The position numbers were made by a program, and so were the translations under genes. DNA of 29,075 nucleotides, from contig MGSU01000276.1 of assembly GCA_001799195.1 (NCBI GenBank), positions 1-29,075 on the forward strand, written 5' to 3'. Within the stretch, counting starts at the first letter, position 1. Every line of letters starts with the position of its first letter. The notes under the pieces were generated by a model. The model was not told the origin of the DNA, ran no database searches, and was given only the letters and a program-made list of their open reading frames with translations. The stretch comes from Deltaproteobacteria bacterium RIFOXYA12_FULL_61_11 (lineage in GTDB: Bacteria > Bdellovibrionota_F > JAHFAK01 > YA12-FULL-61-11). Below are positions 7,254 to 14,916 of the stretch, one piece after another.

Positions 7254-8300
7254 ATGTCGCGGATTGTCATCGGGCTGGGACTCTGCTTGCTCGCCGTGGG
7301 TTTCTCCGAGACCTCCTGGGCGACAGAACTCCGCGTCGTCAGCCTCAACACCAAGCAATTGCCGTCGTCACCTCAAAGGGTCGAACGCCTCGTCGGGCTC
7401 CTACGCTTGCTCGCTGATCGCAGTTTCGATCACCATCTCGTCGCCCTACAGGAATTCTATTTCAATCCGGTTACCGACAAACATCTGCTGAAAACCCTCG
7501 TAGCCGCGGTGCAGGACAAGTACGAGATCTTCACCGGAGTGCCCTGGCACGGTAAACCCGAACACGATCGGTACAAGGCAAAACTCGGGGGCTCGGGCCT
7601 GACCTTGTTGGTCCGCAAAGATCTCAAGGTACTCTCGCGGCACGCCGAACCCTGGCGGAAGGCGGTGTTCATGGATGACATCGCCCAGAAGGGATTTCTG
7701 CGCGTGACTCTCGGGTTGCCGGGAGGACAGCGCCTGCATCTCGTGGCCGTCCATCTCAATGCCATGTTCCCTGGACGCGATTATGCCGATCTCTTGAAGA
7801 ACCTGACCTTCGGGGTCAAGACCTTGCCCGAGGAGCTGTTCCTCGGGGAGGTCGTCCAACGGGATCAGATCAACCAGCTCGCACAACACCTGGAAACCCT
7901 ACCGGCGGGAGATACCCAACTGCTCCTCGGGGATTTCAATGTGATCAGCACCCGCGAGTATCCTGAACACCCGTTCCTCACCATGCCGATCCGGCAGTGC
8001 TACCGCAGGATGCTCGAACGGCTGAAGGCGGTCGACCTCTGGGCGGTGTTGCACCCGGGAATGGATGAACCAGGTTTCACCATCGATCCCTCGCTCAACC
8101 CGATGGCCTTCCAGGTGCCGAAGTCCCTGCGGTTGCTTTATCCCGATAAAACCCGGATCGATTACTTCCTCTTGCGCGATCCTGCCAACACTCTCCGTCC
8201 CCTCGGCCTCGAAGTGGCCTTTTCATCGATCGTTCCCTTCCCGAACGGCGAGGGGTTTGTCTCTGACCACTTCGGTCTCCTCGGTCGTTTCGCCTACTGA
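7254..8300 (+). CDS. Secreted endonuclease/exonuclease/phosphatase (EEP)-superfamily protein
   Basis: I start this gene at the ATG at 7254, because GGAGG sits just upstream and the protein then begins with a clean signal peptide (MSRIVIGLGLCLLAVGF, cut after about ATA/TEL). The frame remains open 27 codons further upstream. The mature part of about 325 residues has the DNase I-like fold: Asn32 in SLNTK, Glu67 in ALQEF, LLLGDFNVIS near residue 225, and the C-terminal SDHFGLLGRF that supplies the catalytic His. All metal-binding and catalytic landmarks of the superfamily are present, so it is probably active outside the cytoplasm. The family includes DNases, sphingomyelinase C-type phosphodiesterases and inositol-phosphate phosphatases. 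The substrate cannot be chosen with confidence. It is transcribed divergently from the symporter operon. Confidence 0.87.
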   Translation: MSRIVIGLGLCLLAVGFSETSWATELRVVSLNTKQLPSSPQRVERLVGLLRLLADRSFDHHLVALQEFYFNPVTDKHLLKTLVAAVQDKYEIFTGVPWHGKPEHDRYKAKLGGSGLTLLVRKDLKVLSRHAEPWRKAVFMDDIAQKGFLRVTLGLPGGQRLHLVAVHLNAMFPGRDYADLLKNLTFGVKTLPEELFLGEVVQRDQINQLAQHLETLPAGDTQLLLGDFNVISTREYPEHPFLTMPIRQCYRRMLERLKAVDLWAVLHPGMDEPGFTIDPSLNPMAFQVPKSLRLLYPDKTRIDYFLLRDPANTLRPLGLEVAFSSIVPFPNGEGFVSDHFGLLGRFAY

Positions 8301-8365
8301 TATTCCTCGGATCGTAGCGGGGGTTCGCGTTCCTCGCCGGGACGGCCGCAAGGGTTCGCCCCAGT

Positions 8366-9019
8366 TCAACCTCCGGGTAAAACGTAGAACAGCATCGCGA
8401 AGAAGTGGCAAATACTGGCGGCGAGCACGAAGAGGTGCCAGATGGCGTGGTTGAAGGGGAGTTTCTTCCACACGTAGAAGATGACTCCACTGGTATAGAG
8501 CACGCCCCCGAGCGCCAACCAGATCAACCCACCGAGGGGTAGGGCCGCTACCAGGGGTTTGAAAGCAATGATCACGATCCAACCCATGGCGACATATATC
8601 AGAGCGGTGAAGAGCTTGCCCCGGTCATGGATGAAGAGGGTCGCGACGATGCCGATGAGCGCCAACCCCCAGATCACTCCGAACATGGACCAACCCCAGG
8701 GACCTCTCATGCTGACCAAGGTGAAAGGAGTATAGGTGCCGGCTATGAGGAGAAAGATGGCGGAATGATCGAGAATGCGGAAGAACCGTTTTGTTTCAGT
8801 ATGTTGAATACTGTGATAGAGCGTTGACGCGAGAAAGAGCAGAATCAGGGTCGTGCCGTAAATGCTGAAACTCACCACGCGCCAAGCGTCGCCGTAGACA
8901 CCCGCCAGGGTGACCAGGATGGAGAGCGCGGCAACCCCCAGAGCGGTGCCGATGCCGTGAATGACGCTGTTGGCTATTTCTTCCCCGAGGGGATAGGGAA
9001 CAAGGTCCTGGGTGGTCAT
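8366..9019 (-). CDS. trhA: TrhA/hemolysin III (PAQR-type) membrane protein
   Basis: This 217-residue protein has seven predicted membrane helices and the conserved residues of the bacterial PAQR family. These are SVIHGIGTALG near the N-terminus, STLYHSIQH in the second/third helix, and DHSAIFLLIAGTYTPF after it. Near the C-terminus comes FNHAIWHLFVLAASICHFF with the paired histidines. In this family the serine, aspartate and histidine residues form a metal-dependent amide hydrolase-like site; the bacterial members affect membrane fluidity homeostasis and some were first described as haemolysins. Length and motif order are normal. It converges with the EEP gene, which stops 65 bp away, and stands alone on its strand. 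Confidence 0.92.
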   Translation of the reverse strand: MTTQDLVPYPLGEEIANSVIHGIGTALGVAALSILVTLAGVYGDAWRVVSFSIYGTTLILLFLASTLYHSIQHTETKRFFRILDHSAIFLLIAGTYTPFTLVSMRGPWGWSMFGVIWGLALIGIVATLFIHDRGKLFTALIYVAMGWIVIIAFKPLVAALPLGGLIWLALGGVLYTSGVIFYVWKKLPFNHAIWHLFVLAASICHFFAMLFYVLPGG

Positions 9020-9272
9020 AGTCGGGAGTTCCTTTCTGGGTTTCCTTTCTCGATTCTTCTCGGTCTATGAGCAACAGTGGCCCTACTTATTCCCGTCGTA
9101 GACGTTTCTGCGGTTCTTGGCAACTTGTCCCCGTGGTAGAGTGGTGTTGACGAGGGTGGCTCACAGGAGTCTTCCCTTGATCCTCTAACGCTTGCTAGCG
9201 GCTGGCACGCAGGGTACAGTTCACGCACGAAAGTTTCGGAAGAACGCCTTCGGAAGCGAAGAGGGGGTTGGA

Positions 9273-12200
9273 ATGACGAGCCTGCGCGTAGTGGGGTTGG
9301 GGCTCCTCGGAGCGCTGTTGGTGTTGGGTTGCGACAAGGATCAGTCCTTCGTGGCAAAGGAACGCAGCGGCGAGGAGTTGGAGGTAAGGACCGAGGGGGA
9401 AGGGGATGCCAGTGGGGACGTGGAGGTCGGCACGGTTGGGGCGAAGCAGCGCATCGGCATCAGCGTAACCGACGAGGCCGCGCTGCGGGAGGCGTTGGGC
9501 TTGGTGGCCGATTGTCTCTCCGAGGTGCAGGTGGGGCAGACCCTGGAATGCGATCTGAGCACCGCGAGCGGGGACGACGGGGTAACCTTCGCCTTGGCCG
9601 ATGCGCCGGAGGGGATGAGTCTGGATCCGACCAGCGGGAAGTTGACCTGGACCCCGCGGGCCGATCAGGTGGGGCCGGTGCAGTTGTCGATCGTGACCAT
9701 GCGCGGTTCTGCCAACGCGGTGGGGGCGATGGACCTCTCGGTGGTGGCCAACGCGGTGCCGGTGATCGAGGAGCTGACCTGTGAGCTCCTGATCGAGGCC
9801 GGGTTGGTTTGGGAGTGCAGCGTGCGGGCCACGGACGCGGACGGGGGCGAGGTGCGGCTGGGCCTGGCCTTCGAGCCGAGCGGTATGGTGTTGGAAGACG
9901 GCACGTTGCGGTGGACGCCGACGACCGATCAGGCCGGGTACAACCTGTTCCAGGTGACGGCGAGCGACGGGGTCCACACGACGACCCGGCAGGTGAGCGT
10001 CCGGGTGAGCACGCCGGACCGGCCGGTGGTGTTGTTGTTCGACGAGTGCGCGCTGTCGGTGGACGAGGACACGGAGTACCGTTGCGGGTTCCGCCTGGCC
10101 GAGCCGCTGGCCGAGGCGCACCGCTTCGAGTTGCGGGACGGACCGGCGGGTATGGTCCTGGACGCTGAGAAACTCGAGGTGCGCTACACGGTGCCGAACG
10201 TGCTTGAGGTGGTGCGGCGGGAGTACACCATCGCGGTCGTGCGGGACGGCGCCGAATTGCGCGACGGCAACGGCTTCTTCGCCATGCCGGTGAACGATGC
10301 GCCGACCATCAAGCTGGTGGATTGCCCTCGGACCGTGCAAGAGGACGAGACCTTCGCCTGCGGGTACGAGATCGCGGACGAAGATGAAGACCGACTTTTC
10401 GTGTCGCTGAACGAGGGTCCCAGCGGGATGCAGGTGGATACGGTAGAGCGGCGGCTGAGCTGGGTGGCGCCGGAGACGGCCACCGCCTCTCAAGAAAAGA
10501 TTGTGCTCACGGTCAGCGACGGGAAGGCTTCGGCCTCGGCGACGCACGAGGTGCGCGTATTGCCGGTGAACGATGCGCCGCAGCTCGCCTTCCTCGAGTG
10601 CCCGCGGGCCGAGGCCGAGGACGAGGAGTTCGTGTGCCGGTTCGAGGTTTTCGATCTCGACGGCGACGATGTCGAGGTGACGCTGGTGAGCGGACCGAAC
10701 GGTTTGACCCTTGCCGGCGACGAGATACGGTGGCGGGTGCCGCCGGTGCTGGAACGGCACGACGAGCAGTTCGTCCTGGCCGTGGCCGATGGGACGGTGA
10801 CCGTGGAGGTCCCGCGGACCGTGTTGGTCTATCCGGCCAATGATCCTCCGACGTTATTGTTCGGCGATTGTCCGGCCACGGTACTCGAGGATGAGCTCTA
10901 CCGCTGCGAGTTCGACCTGCTCGACGAGGACGGCGACCGGTTGGAGGTGACCTTGGCCTCCGGAGCACCGACCGGGATGCGTGTAGAGGGCAAGGCCGTG
11001 GTCTGGACCGTACCCGAGACCGCTGTGCCCACGGCGGTGAGCTACCAGCTCGAGGTTCGCGACGCCGAGGGCTCCGATCGGTTCGGCCAGAGCGTCTTGG
11101 CCTTGCCGGTGAACGATCCGCCCCGCCTCGTCTTCGGGAGCTGCGCGGCGAGGGCGAACGAGGGGCAGAGTTATGTCTGTCCCTTCACGGTGAGCGACCC
11201 CGAGGGGGATACCCTCGAAGTCAGCGTGGCCGCGGGACCCGAGTTGCTGATCGTGGTCGGCAACGAGGTGCGTTGGATGGTCGGCGAGACCCTCGTCGAG
11301 ACCCCGGTAGCGTACCAACTCAGGGTCTCGGACGGTCGGGCCAGCATGCTGGAAGCCAATAGTCTGATAGCGGTGCCGGTGAACGATCCACCTAGCCTGA
11401 CCATCGGTCCGTGCGGTCCTGCTTTGGTCGGCCAACTCTTCACCTGTCCGCTGGCCGTGGTCGACCCTGACAGCACGGCCTTCACCTTCACCGCTCGCGC
11501 GCCGGCCGGTGCGACGGTCAACCAGCAGACCCGCACCGTGAGCTGGCTGCCTGCCTTCGCGGACCTCGGCCTCGTGACCTTCAGGGTCTCGGTCAGCGAC
11601 GGCACTGCCGAAGACAGCGAGACGGCCTCGGTGACCGTACGCAACCAGGACACCGGCGGCACCTGCGACGAGTGTCAGTACGTCCCGCCTCCAGGGGTCT
11701 TCTCCCCGGTGGTGGAGTGGGAGGCTTCGACCTTCACGGTCGATCCTTCAGCGAAGCACGTCTCGGGCATGCCGGTGGTCGCGAATGTCAATGATGATGA
11801 TGGAGATGGACGGATTACCGTAGAAGGGGATATTCCCGATATCGTCTTCGTGACCTATCCGGAACCGCTCGATTTCACGAATTCCCTCGGGAGATTGCGG
11901 GTCTACAGCGGGGACGGCAGTGGAGAGTTGTTCACCGTTACTAGCCACTATCTCGACTTCGATGTGGCGCCGGCAGTGGGGGACATCGATGGAGATGGGT
12001 TTGTAGAAATCATTGTTGGGGCCGATGGCGGCACCGGTGGGTTGCTCGCCTTCGAACATGACGGCACGTTGAAATGGTCTGCGCCCGGAATAAGCACGGG
12101 TACGGGGGCCGCGGCCATCGCAGACCTCGATCAGGACGGCCAACCGGAGGTCCTCTTCAGGGATAGGGTGTTGCGTAATAACGGGCAGCAATGGTGGCAG

Positions 12201-13409
12201 GCCGGCGGCGGAGACACGACCGACTTGCCTATTGCCTTTGATCACGATCTCGACGGTGACCTCGAGGTGCTCATCGGCCGAGGGCTCTACAACAAGGATG
12301 GGACACTCGTTTGGAGAGCATCATCTCTCCTGAGCGGGGATGTGACCAGTGCAGTCGGGAATTTCGATATCGATCCCAATCCGGAAATTGCCCTGATCCA
12401 CTCCAACAACACCTCGAAAACCGGCTTCCTCAGTCTTCTCGACCATGACGGGACGCTCAAATGGAGTCGTTCCCTCATCCGCGGTTGTACCTGCAACAAC
12501 AATTGCTGGAGAGCGGGTTCTCCCAACGTCGCCGATTTTGACGGTGATGGCGTTGTCGATGTGGCCACTGCCGGGGCGTGTTCGTATTTCGTTTACAAGG
12601 CCGAAGGGACCCTACTCTGGGAAGTGCCGACCGAGGATGACAGCTCGGCCATCACCTCTTCTTCGGTCTTCGACTTCGACGGCGATGGGAATGCCGAGGC
12701 GGTGTATGCCGATGAACACCATCTGCGCATCTATGACGGTGCTAGTGGCACGGTGCTCTACGCTCTACCCAATTCCACCCGAACCCGCAGGGAATATGCG
12801 GTCATCGCCGATGTCGATAACGATGGGAACGCCGAGGTCGTCGTCGCCTCGAACGACCATGTGTGGGGTACGACCCATGGAATCAAGATATTAGGCGACG
12901 AACGCGACAACTGGGTGCCGACGCGGCGGATCTGGAACCAGCACTCCTATCACGTCACCAACGTCCAGGAAAACGGCGCCATCCCGCGGGTGGAGCCTTC
13001 GAACCTCGAACTCTACAACAACTTCCGCCAGAACGTGCAGGGCGAGTTCTCGGAGGACGTCTTCGACGCGCCGGATCTGCGACCGGTCTTGAGCTGGGTC
13101 GATCGCGGCGGTTGCCCGAGCCGGATCGTCTACGAAGTGCTGCTGCTCAACGAGGGCGAGATGCAGCTTGGGGCCGGTGTCCAACTCGGCGTCTACGGGG
13201 TGGACGGAGCCGGGGAACGCTTCTTGGTCTCAGCCCTCTCCGAAGAGGGCATTCCCTCGTGCAGCCAAACCCTGCTCAGGATCGAGTTGGCAAGCAGTGC
13301 ACTTACCGGGCTTCAGGAAATCGTCCTACACGCCGACGACCCCAGCAGGCACAACGAGTGCAACGAGAACAACAACCTGATGCGCTTCGAAGTCTTGCGT
13401 TGCCCCTGA
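9273..13409 (+). CDS. Large surface lipoprotein: eight Ig/cadherin-like repeats, FG-GAP propeller, CARDB-like C-terminus
   Basis: The ATG at 9273 with a preceding GAGGGGG ribosome site gives a lipoprotein signal (MTSLRVVGLGLLGALLVLGC) and 1378 residues. After a Gly/Glu/Asp-rich linker come eight tandem beta-sandwich repeats of about 90 residues (Cys81 to about residue 790). They have closing motifs VNDAP, VNDPP or ANDPP and the putative-Ig/cadherin pattern PEGMSLDPTSGKLTWTP. Each starts with a Cys-x11-Cys pair (x10 in the last). A CDECQYVPPPG linker leads to about seven FG-GAP/VCBS-type blades (VGDIDGDGFVEIIVG, IADLDQDGQPEVLF, VADFDGDGVVDVAT, FDFDGDGNAEAVY, IADVDNDGNAEVVVAS), which bind Ca2+ in known propellers. 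The last ~110 residues resemble a CARDB domain. Such proteins act in surface adhesion or as exported repeat proteins; the ligand is unknown. A radical SAM gene follows 32 bp downstream. Confidence 0.88.
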   Translation: MTSLRVVGLGLLGALLVLGCDKDQSFVAKERSGEELEVRTEGEGDASGDVEVGTVGAKQRIGISVTDEAALREALGLVADCLSEVQVGQTLECDLSTASGDDGVTFALADAPEGMSLDPTSGKLTWTPRADQVGPVQLSIVTMRGSANAVGAMDLSVVANAVPVIEELTCELLIEAGLVWECSVRATDADGGEVRLGLAFEPSGMVLEDGTLRWTPTTDQAGYNLFQVTASDGVHTTTRQVSVRVSTPDRPVVLLFDECALSVDEDTEYRCGFRLAEPLAEAHRFELRDGPAGMVLDAEKLEVRYTVPNVLEVVRREYTIAVVRDGAELRDGNGFFAMPVNDAPTIKLVDCPRTVQEDETFACGYEIADEDEDRLFVSLNEGPSGMQVDTVERRLSWVAPETATASQEKIVLTVSDGKASASATHEVRVLPVNDAPQLAFLECPRAEAEDEEFVCRFEVFDLDGDDVEVTLVSGPNGLTLAGDEIRWRVPPVLERHDEQFVLAVADGTVTVEVPRTVLVYPANDPPTLLFGDCPATVLEDELYRCEFDLLDEDGDRLEVTLASGAPTGMRVEGKAVVWTVPETAVPTAVSYQLEVRDAEGSDRFGQSVLALPVNDPPRLVFGSCAARANEGQSYVCPFTVSDPEGDTLEVSVAAGPELLIVVGNEVRWMVGETLVETPVAYQLRVSDGRASMLEANSLIAVPVNDPPSLTIGPCGPALVGQLFTCPLAVVDPDSTAFTFTARAPAGATVNQQTRTVSWLPAFADLGLVTFRVSVSDGTAEDSETASVTVRNQDTGGTCDECQYVPPPGVFSPVVEWEASTFTVDPSAKHVSGMPVVANVNDDDGDGRITVEGDIPDIVFVTYPEPLDFTNSLGRLRVYSGDGSGELFTVTSHYLDFDVAPAVGDIDGDGFVEIIVGADGGTGGLLAFEHDGTLKWSAPGISTGTGAAAIADLDQDGQPEVLFRDRVLRNNGQQWWQAGGGDTTDLPIAFDHDLDGDLEVLIGRGLYNKDGTLVWRASSLLSGDVTSAVGNFDIDPNPEIALIHSNNTSKTGFLSLLDHDGTLKWSRSLIRGCTCNNNCWRAGSPNVADFDGDGVVDVATAGACSYFVYKAEGTLLWEVPTEDDSSAITSSSVFDFDGDGNAEAVYADEHHLRIYDGASGTVLYALPNSTRTRREYAVIADVDNDGNAEVVVASNDHVWGTTHGIKILGDERDNWVPTRRIWNQHSYHVTNVQENGAIPRVEPSNLELYNNFRQNVQGEFSEDVFDAPDLRPVLSWVDRGGCPSRIVYEVLLLNEGEMQLGAGVQLGVYGVDGAGERFLVSALSEEGIPSCSQTLLRIELASSALTGLQEIVLHADDPSRHNECNENNNLMRFEVLRCP
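9510..11650 (+). repeat. Eight tandem protein repeats with paired cysteines
   Basis: Within the large lipoprotein, eight repeats of about 90 residues each open with a cysteine pair. The pairs are CLSEVQVGQTLEC, CELLIEAGLVWEC, CALSVDEDTEYRC, CPRTVQEDETFAC, CPRAEAEDEEFVC, CPATVLEDELYRC, CAARANEGQSYVC and CGPALVGQLFTC. Seven have exactly 11 residues between the cysteines. The constant spacing suggests a disulfide staple in each domain. The later five repeats are separated by VNDAP/VNDPP/ANDPP junctions. The DNA copies are diverged, so this is an old array rather than a recent expansion. Confidence 0.8.
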
Positions 13410-13441
13410 TTGATGAGGCCAATGTAGGAAGGGACATCTTT

Positions 13442-14854
13442 ATGACCATGGTCCTAGAAAAACTACCGAAGATCGAAGCGGGACTCGATCTCCTCGTGAT
13501 ACATCCACCACCGTGGGGGCCGGATTCCCCCCCCCTGGGCCCGCTTGCTCTAACTACGTTCCTTGTGGACCATGGTCTGCAGGTTCAGTTGCTCGACCTC
13601 AACGCCGAACTCGCTACCCTCTTCCCAGAAGGGTCGGCGCTGTGGGGTATGGATCAAGCGTGGCGTTGGAGTACACCACAGTATTTTTCCGACATTCAAA
13701 ACATGTTGGATTCGGTGGTACGTTCGCGAGCATCGCACATCCTTGCCGCAGCTCCTCGTCTCATTGGTCTTTCGGCAACGTACGGTAAGGAATTGGTGAT
13801 AAAATACCTTTTGAAAATCTTTCGGTCCCTGGGGTATTCAGGACGTATCATTCTCGGGGGGCCTGGGGTGTTCCTGGCTGAGGATCGCCGTGCCTACGCC
13901 TCAGATGAAGACCTGATCTGCGGGTATGTCGTAGGTGAAGGAGAACGAGCTACTCTGGACCTACTTCGTATTCCAGAGGTAGATTGGGCATCCCGTCAAT
14001 CCCCTCTGCTAGGTACGGCGACACCAATAGATATGGAGTATTTACCCTGTCCCAACCCTTTGTTGATTCACAAGTATTTGTATGCAAAACCACACATGAT
14101 GGTGGAATGGTCAAGGGGGTGTGTTCGTACCTGCCGTTTCTGTGAGATGGAAATCCTCTGGGGACGCTATCGCTCCAAAAGTGCAACCCAGCGGGTGGCA
14201 GAACTCAAACACTTCTATGAGGTTCACGGTTACTCGGTTTTTCATTGTGCGGATCCCGCGGTCAATGGACGCTACAGAACCCTGATGGAAACCTGCAAGC
14301 AACTCCGCGCTCTTGCCCTGCCGATACGTTGGACTGGCCATCTGATGATTAGCCCGGCCATGTCATCCGAGGATTTCCTGCTCCTGGCGGCCTCTGGATG
14401 TGCGAAAGTCGGTTTTGGGGTCGAGAGCGGAAGCGAACGAGTACTCGCTTTGATGCACAAGAAAACCAGCCTCGCTGCGGTCGAACGCAATGTACGAGAC
14501 GCTCACGAGGCGGGGTTGTTCGTGGAGATATTCCTCATGGTGGGGTACCCGGGTGAGTGTGAAGAAGACGTACTCGCGACCATCGCTCTGTTGCGCAAGA
14601 ATAGGCCCTATATCGATGCGGTTCGTTCGATCAACACCGTCACCGTGCAACATGCCTCGGCGCTCTGGCGAGAACGCTCGACCCTTGGAATCGAATACCA
14701 CGGTCGTTTGGTTGAACGGGATCACGACTGGTCGTTTGGTTCCGACAATACACTGGAAGAACGGCGACGACGCCAGCAGCGGATACTTGATGTGCTCAAC
14801 GAGTTGGGTCTTTCGCATCATCATGCGGCCGGACATGATGAATTCAACAGTTGA
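13442..14854 (+). CDS. B12-binding-domain radical SAM protein
   Basis: This 470-residue protein starts at the ATG at 13442, preceded by GGAAGGG; the frame extends far upstream only as an overlap with the lipoprotein gene. Residues 1-160 resemble a cobalamin-binding Rossmann domain: DLLVIHPPPWGP, then PLGPLALTTFLVDHGLQV, and later RIILGGPGVFLAED. No DxHxxG motif is visible, so cobalamin would bind base-off without the lower histidine. The radical SAM core follows, with cluster cysteines C227-x3-C231-x2-C234 (CVRTCRFC) and the downstream GVESGSERVL and FLMVGYPGE blocks. Proteins of this architecture methylate or otherwise modify unactivated carbons, or build secondary metabolites and lipids. 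The substrate is unknown. Base composition looks more AT-rich than both neighbours, which may mean a separate origin. Confidence 0.88.
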   Translation: MTMVLEKLPKIEAGLDLLVIHPPPWGPDSPPLGPLALTTFLVDHGLQVQLLDLNAELATLFPEGSALWGMDQAWRWSTPQYFSDIQNMLDSVVRSRASHILAAAPRLIGLSATYGKELVIKYLLKIFRSLGYSGRIILGGPGVFLAEDRRAYASDEDLICGYVVGEGERATLDLLRIPEVDWASRQSPLLGTATPIDMEYLPCPNPLLIHKYLYAKPHMMVEWSRGCVRTCRFCEMEILWGRYRSKSATQRVAELKHFYEVHGYSVFHCADPAVNGRYRTLMETCKQLRALALPIRWTGHLMISPAMSSEDFLLLAASGCAKVGFGVESGSERVLALMHKKTSLAAVERNVRDAHEAGLFVEIFLMVGYPGECEEDVLATIALLRKNRPYIDAVRSINTVTVQHASALWRERSTLGIEYHGRLVERDHDWSFGSDNTLEERRRRQQRILDVLNELGLSHHHAAGHDEFNS

Positions 14855-14863
14855 AGCTTTTTT
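14843..14863 (+). terminator. Candidate intrinsic terminator after the radical SAM gene
   Basis: TTCAA-CAG-TTGAA (14843-14855) forms a short hairpin overlapping the stop codon and is followed by GC and six T residues (14858-14863). A larger imperfect stem CATCAT/ATGATG lies just upstream. The hairpin is only five base pairs, so the call is tentative, but the U-tract and the convergent gene beyond it fit. Confidence 0.45.
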
Positions 14864-14916
14864 GGGGTGATGCCGGCACGGTCAATTTGGGAACTTTCTC
14901 GACGAAGAAATGAAAC

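Noticed and set aside
9195-10760. 521-codon minus-strand open frame opposite the large lipoprotein
   Set aside because: His/Arg/Pro-rich shadow of a high-GC gene; the plus strand has a signal peptide and eight repeat domains.
12863-13441. Upstream extension of the radical SAM frame
   Set aside because: It overlaps the end of the lipoprotein gene, is Arg/Gln-rich without motifs, and a good ribosome site plus the conserved B12-domain start begin at 13442.
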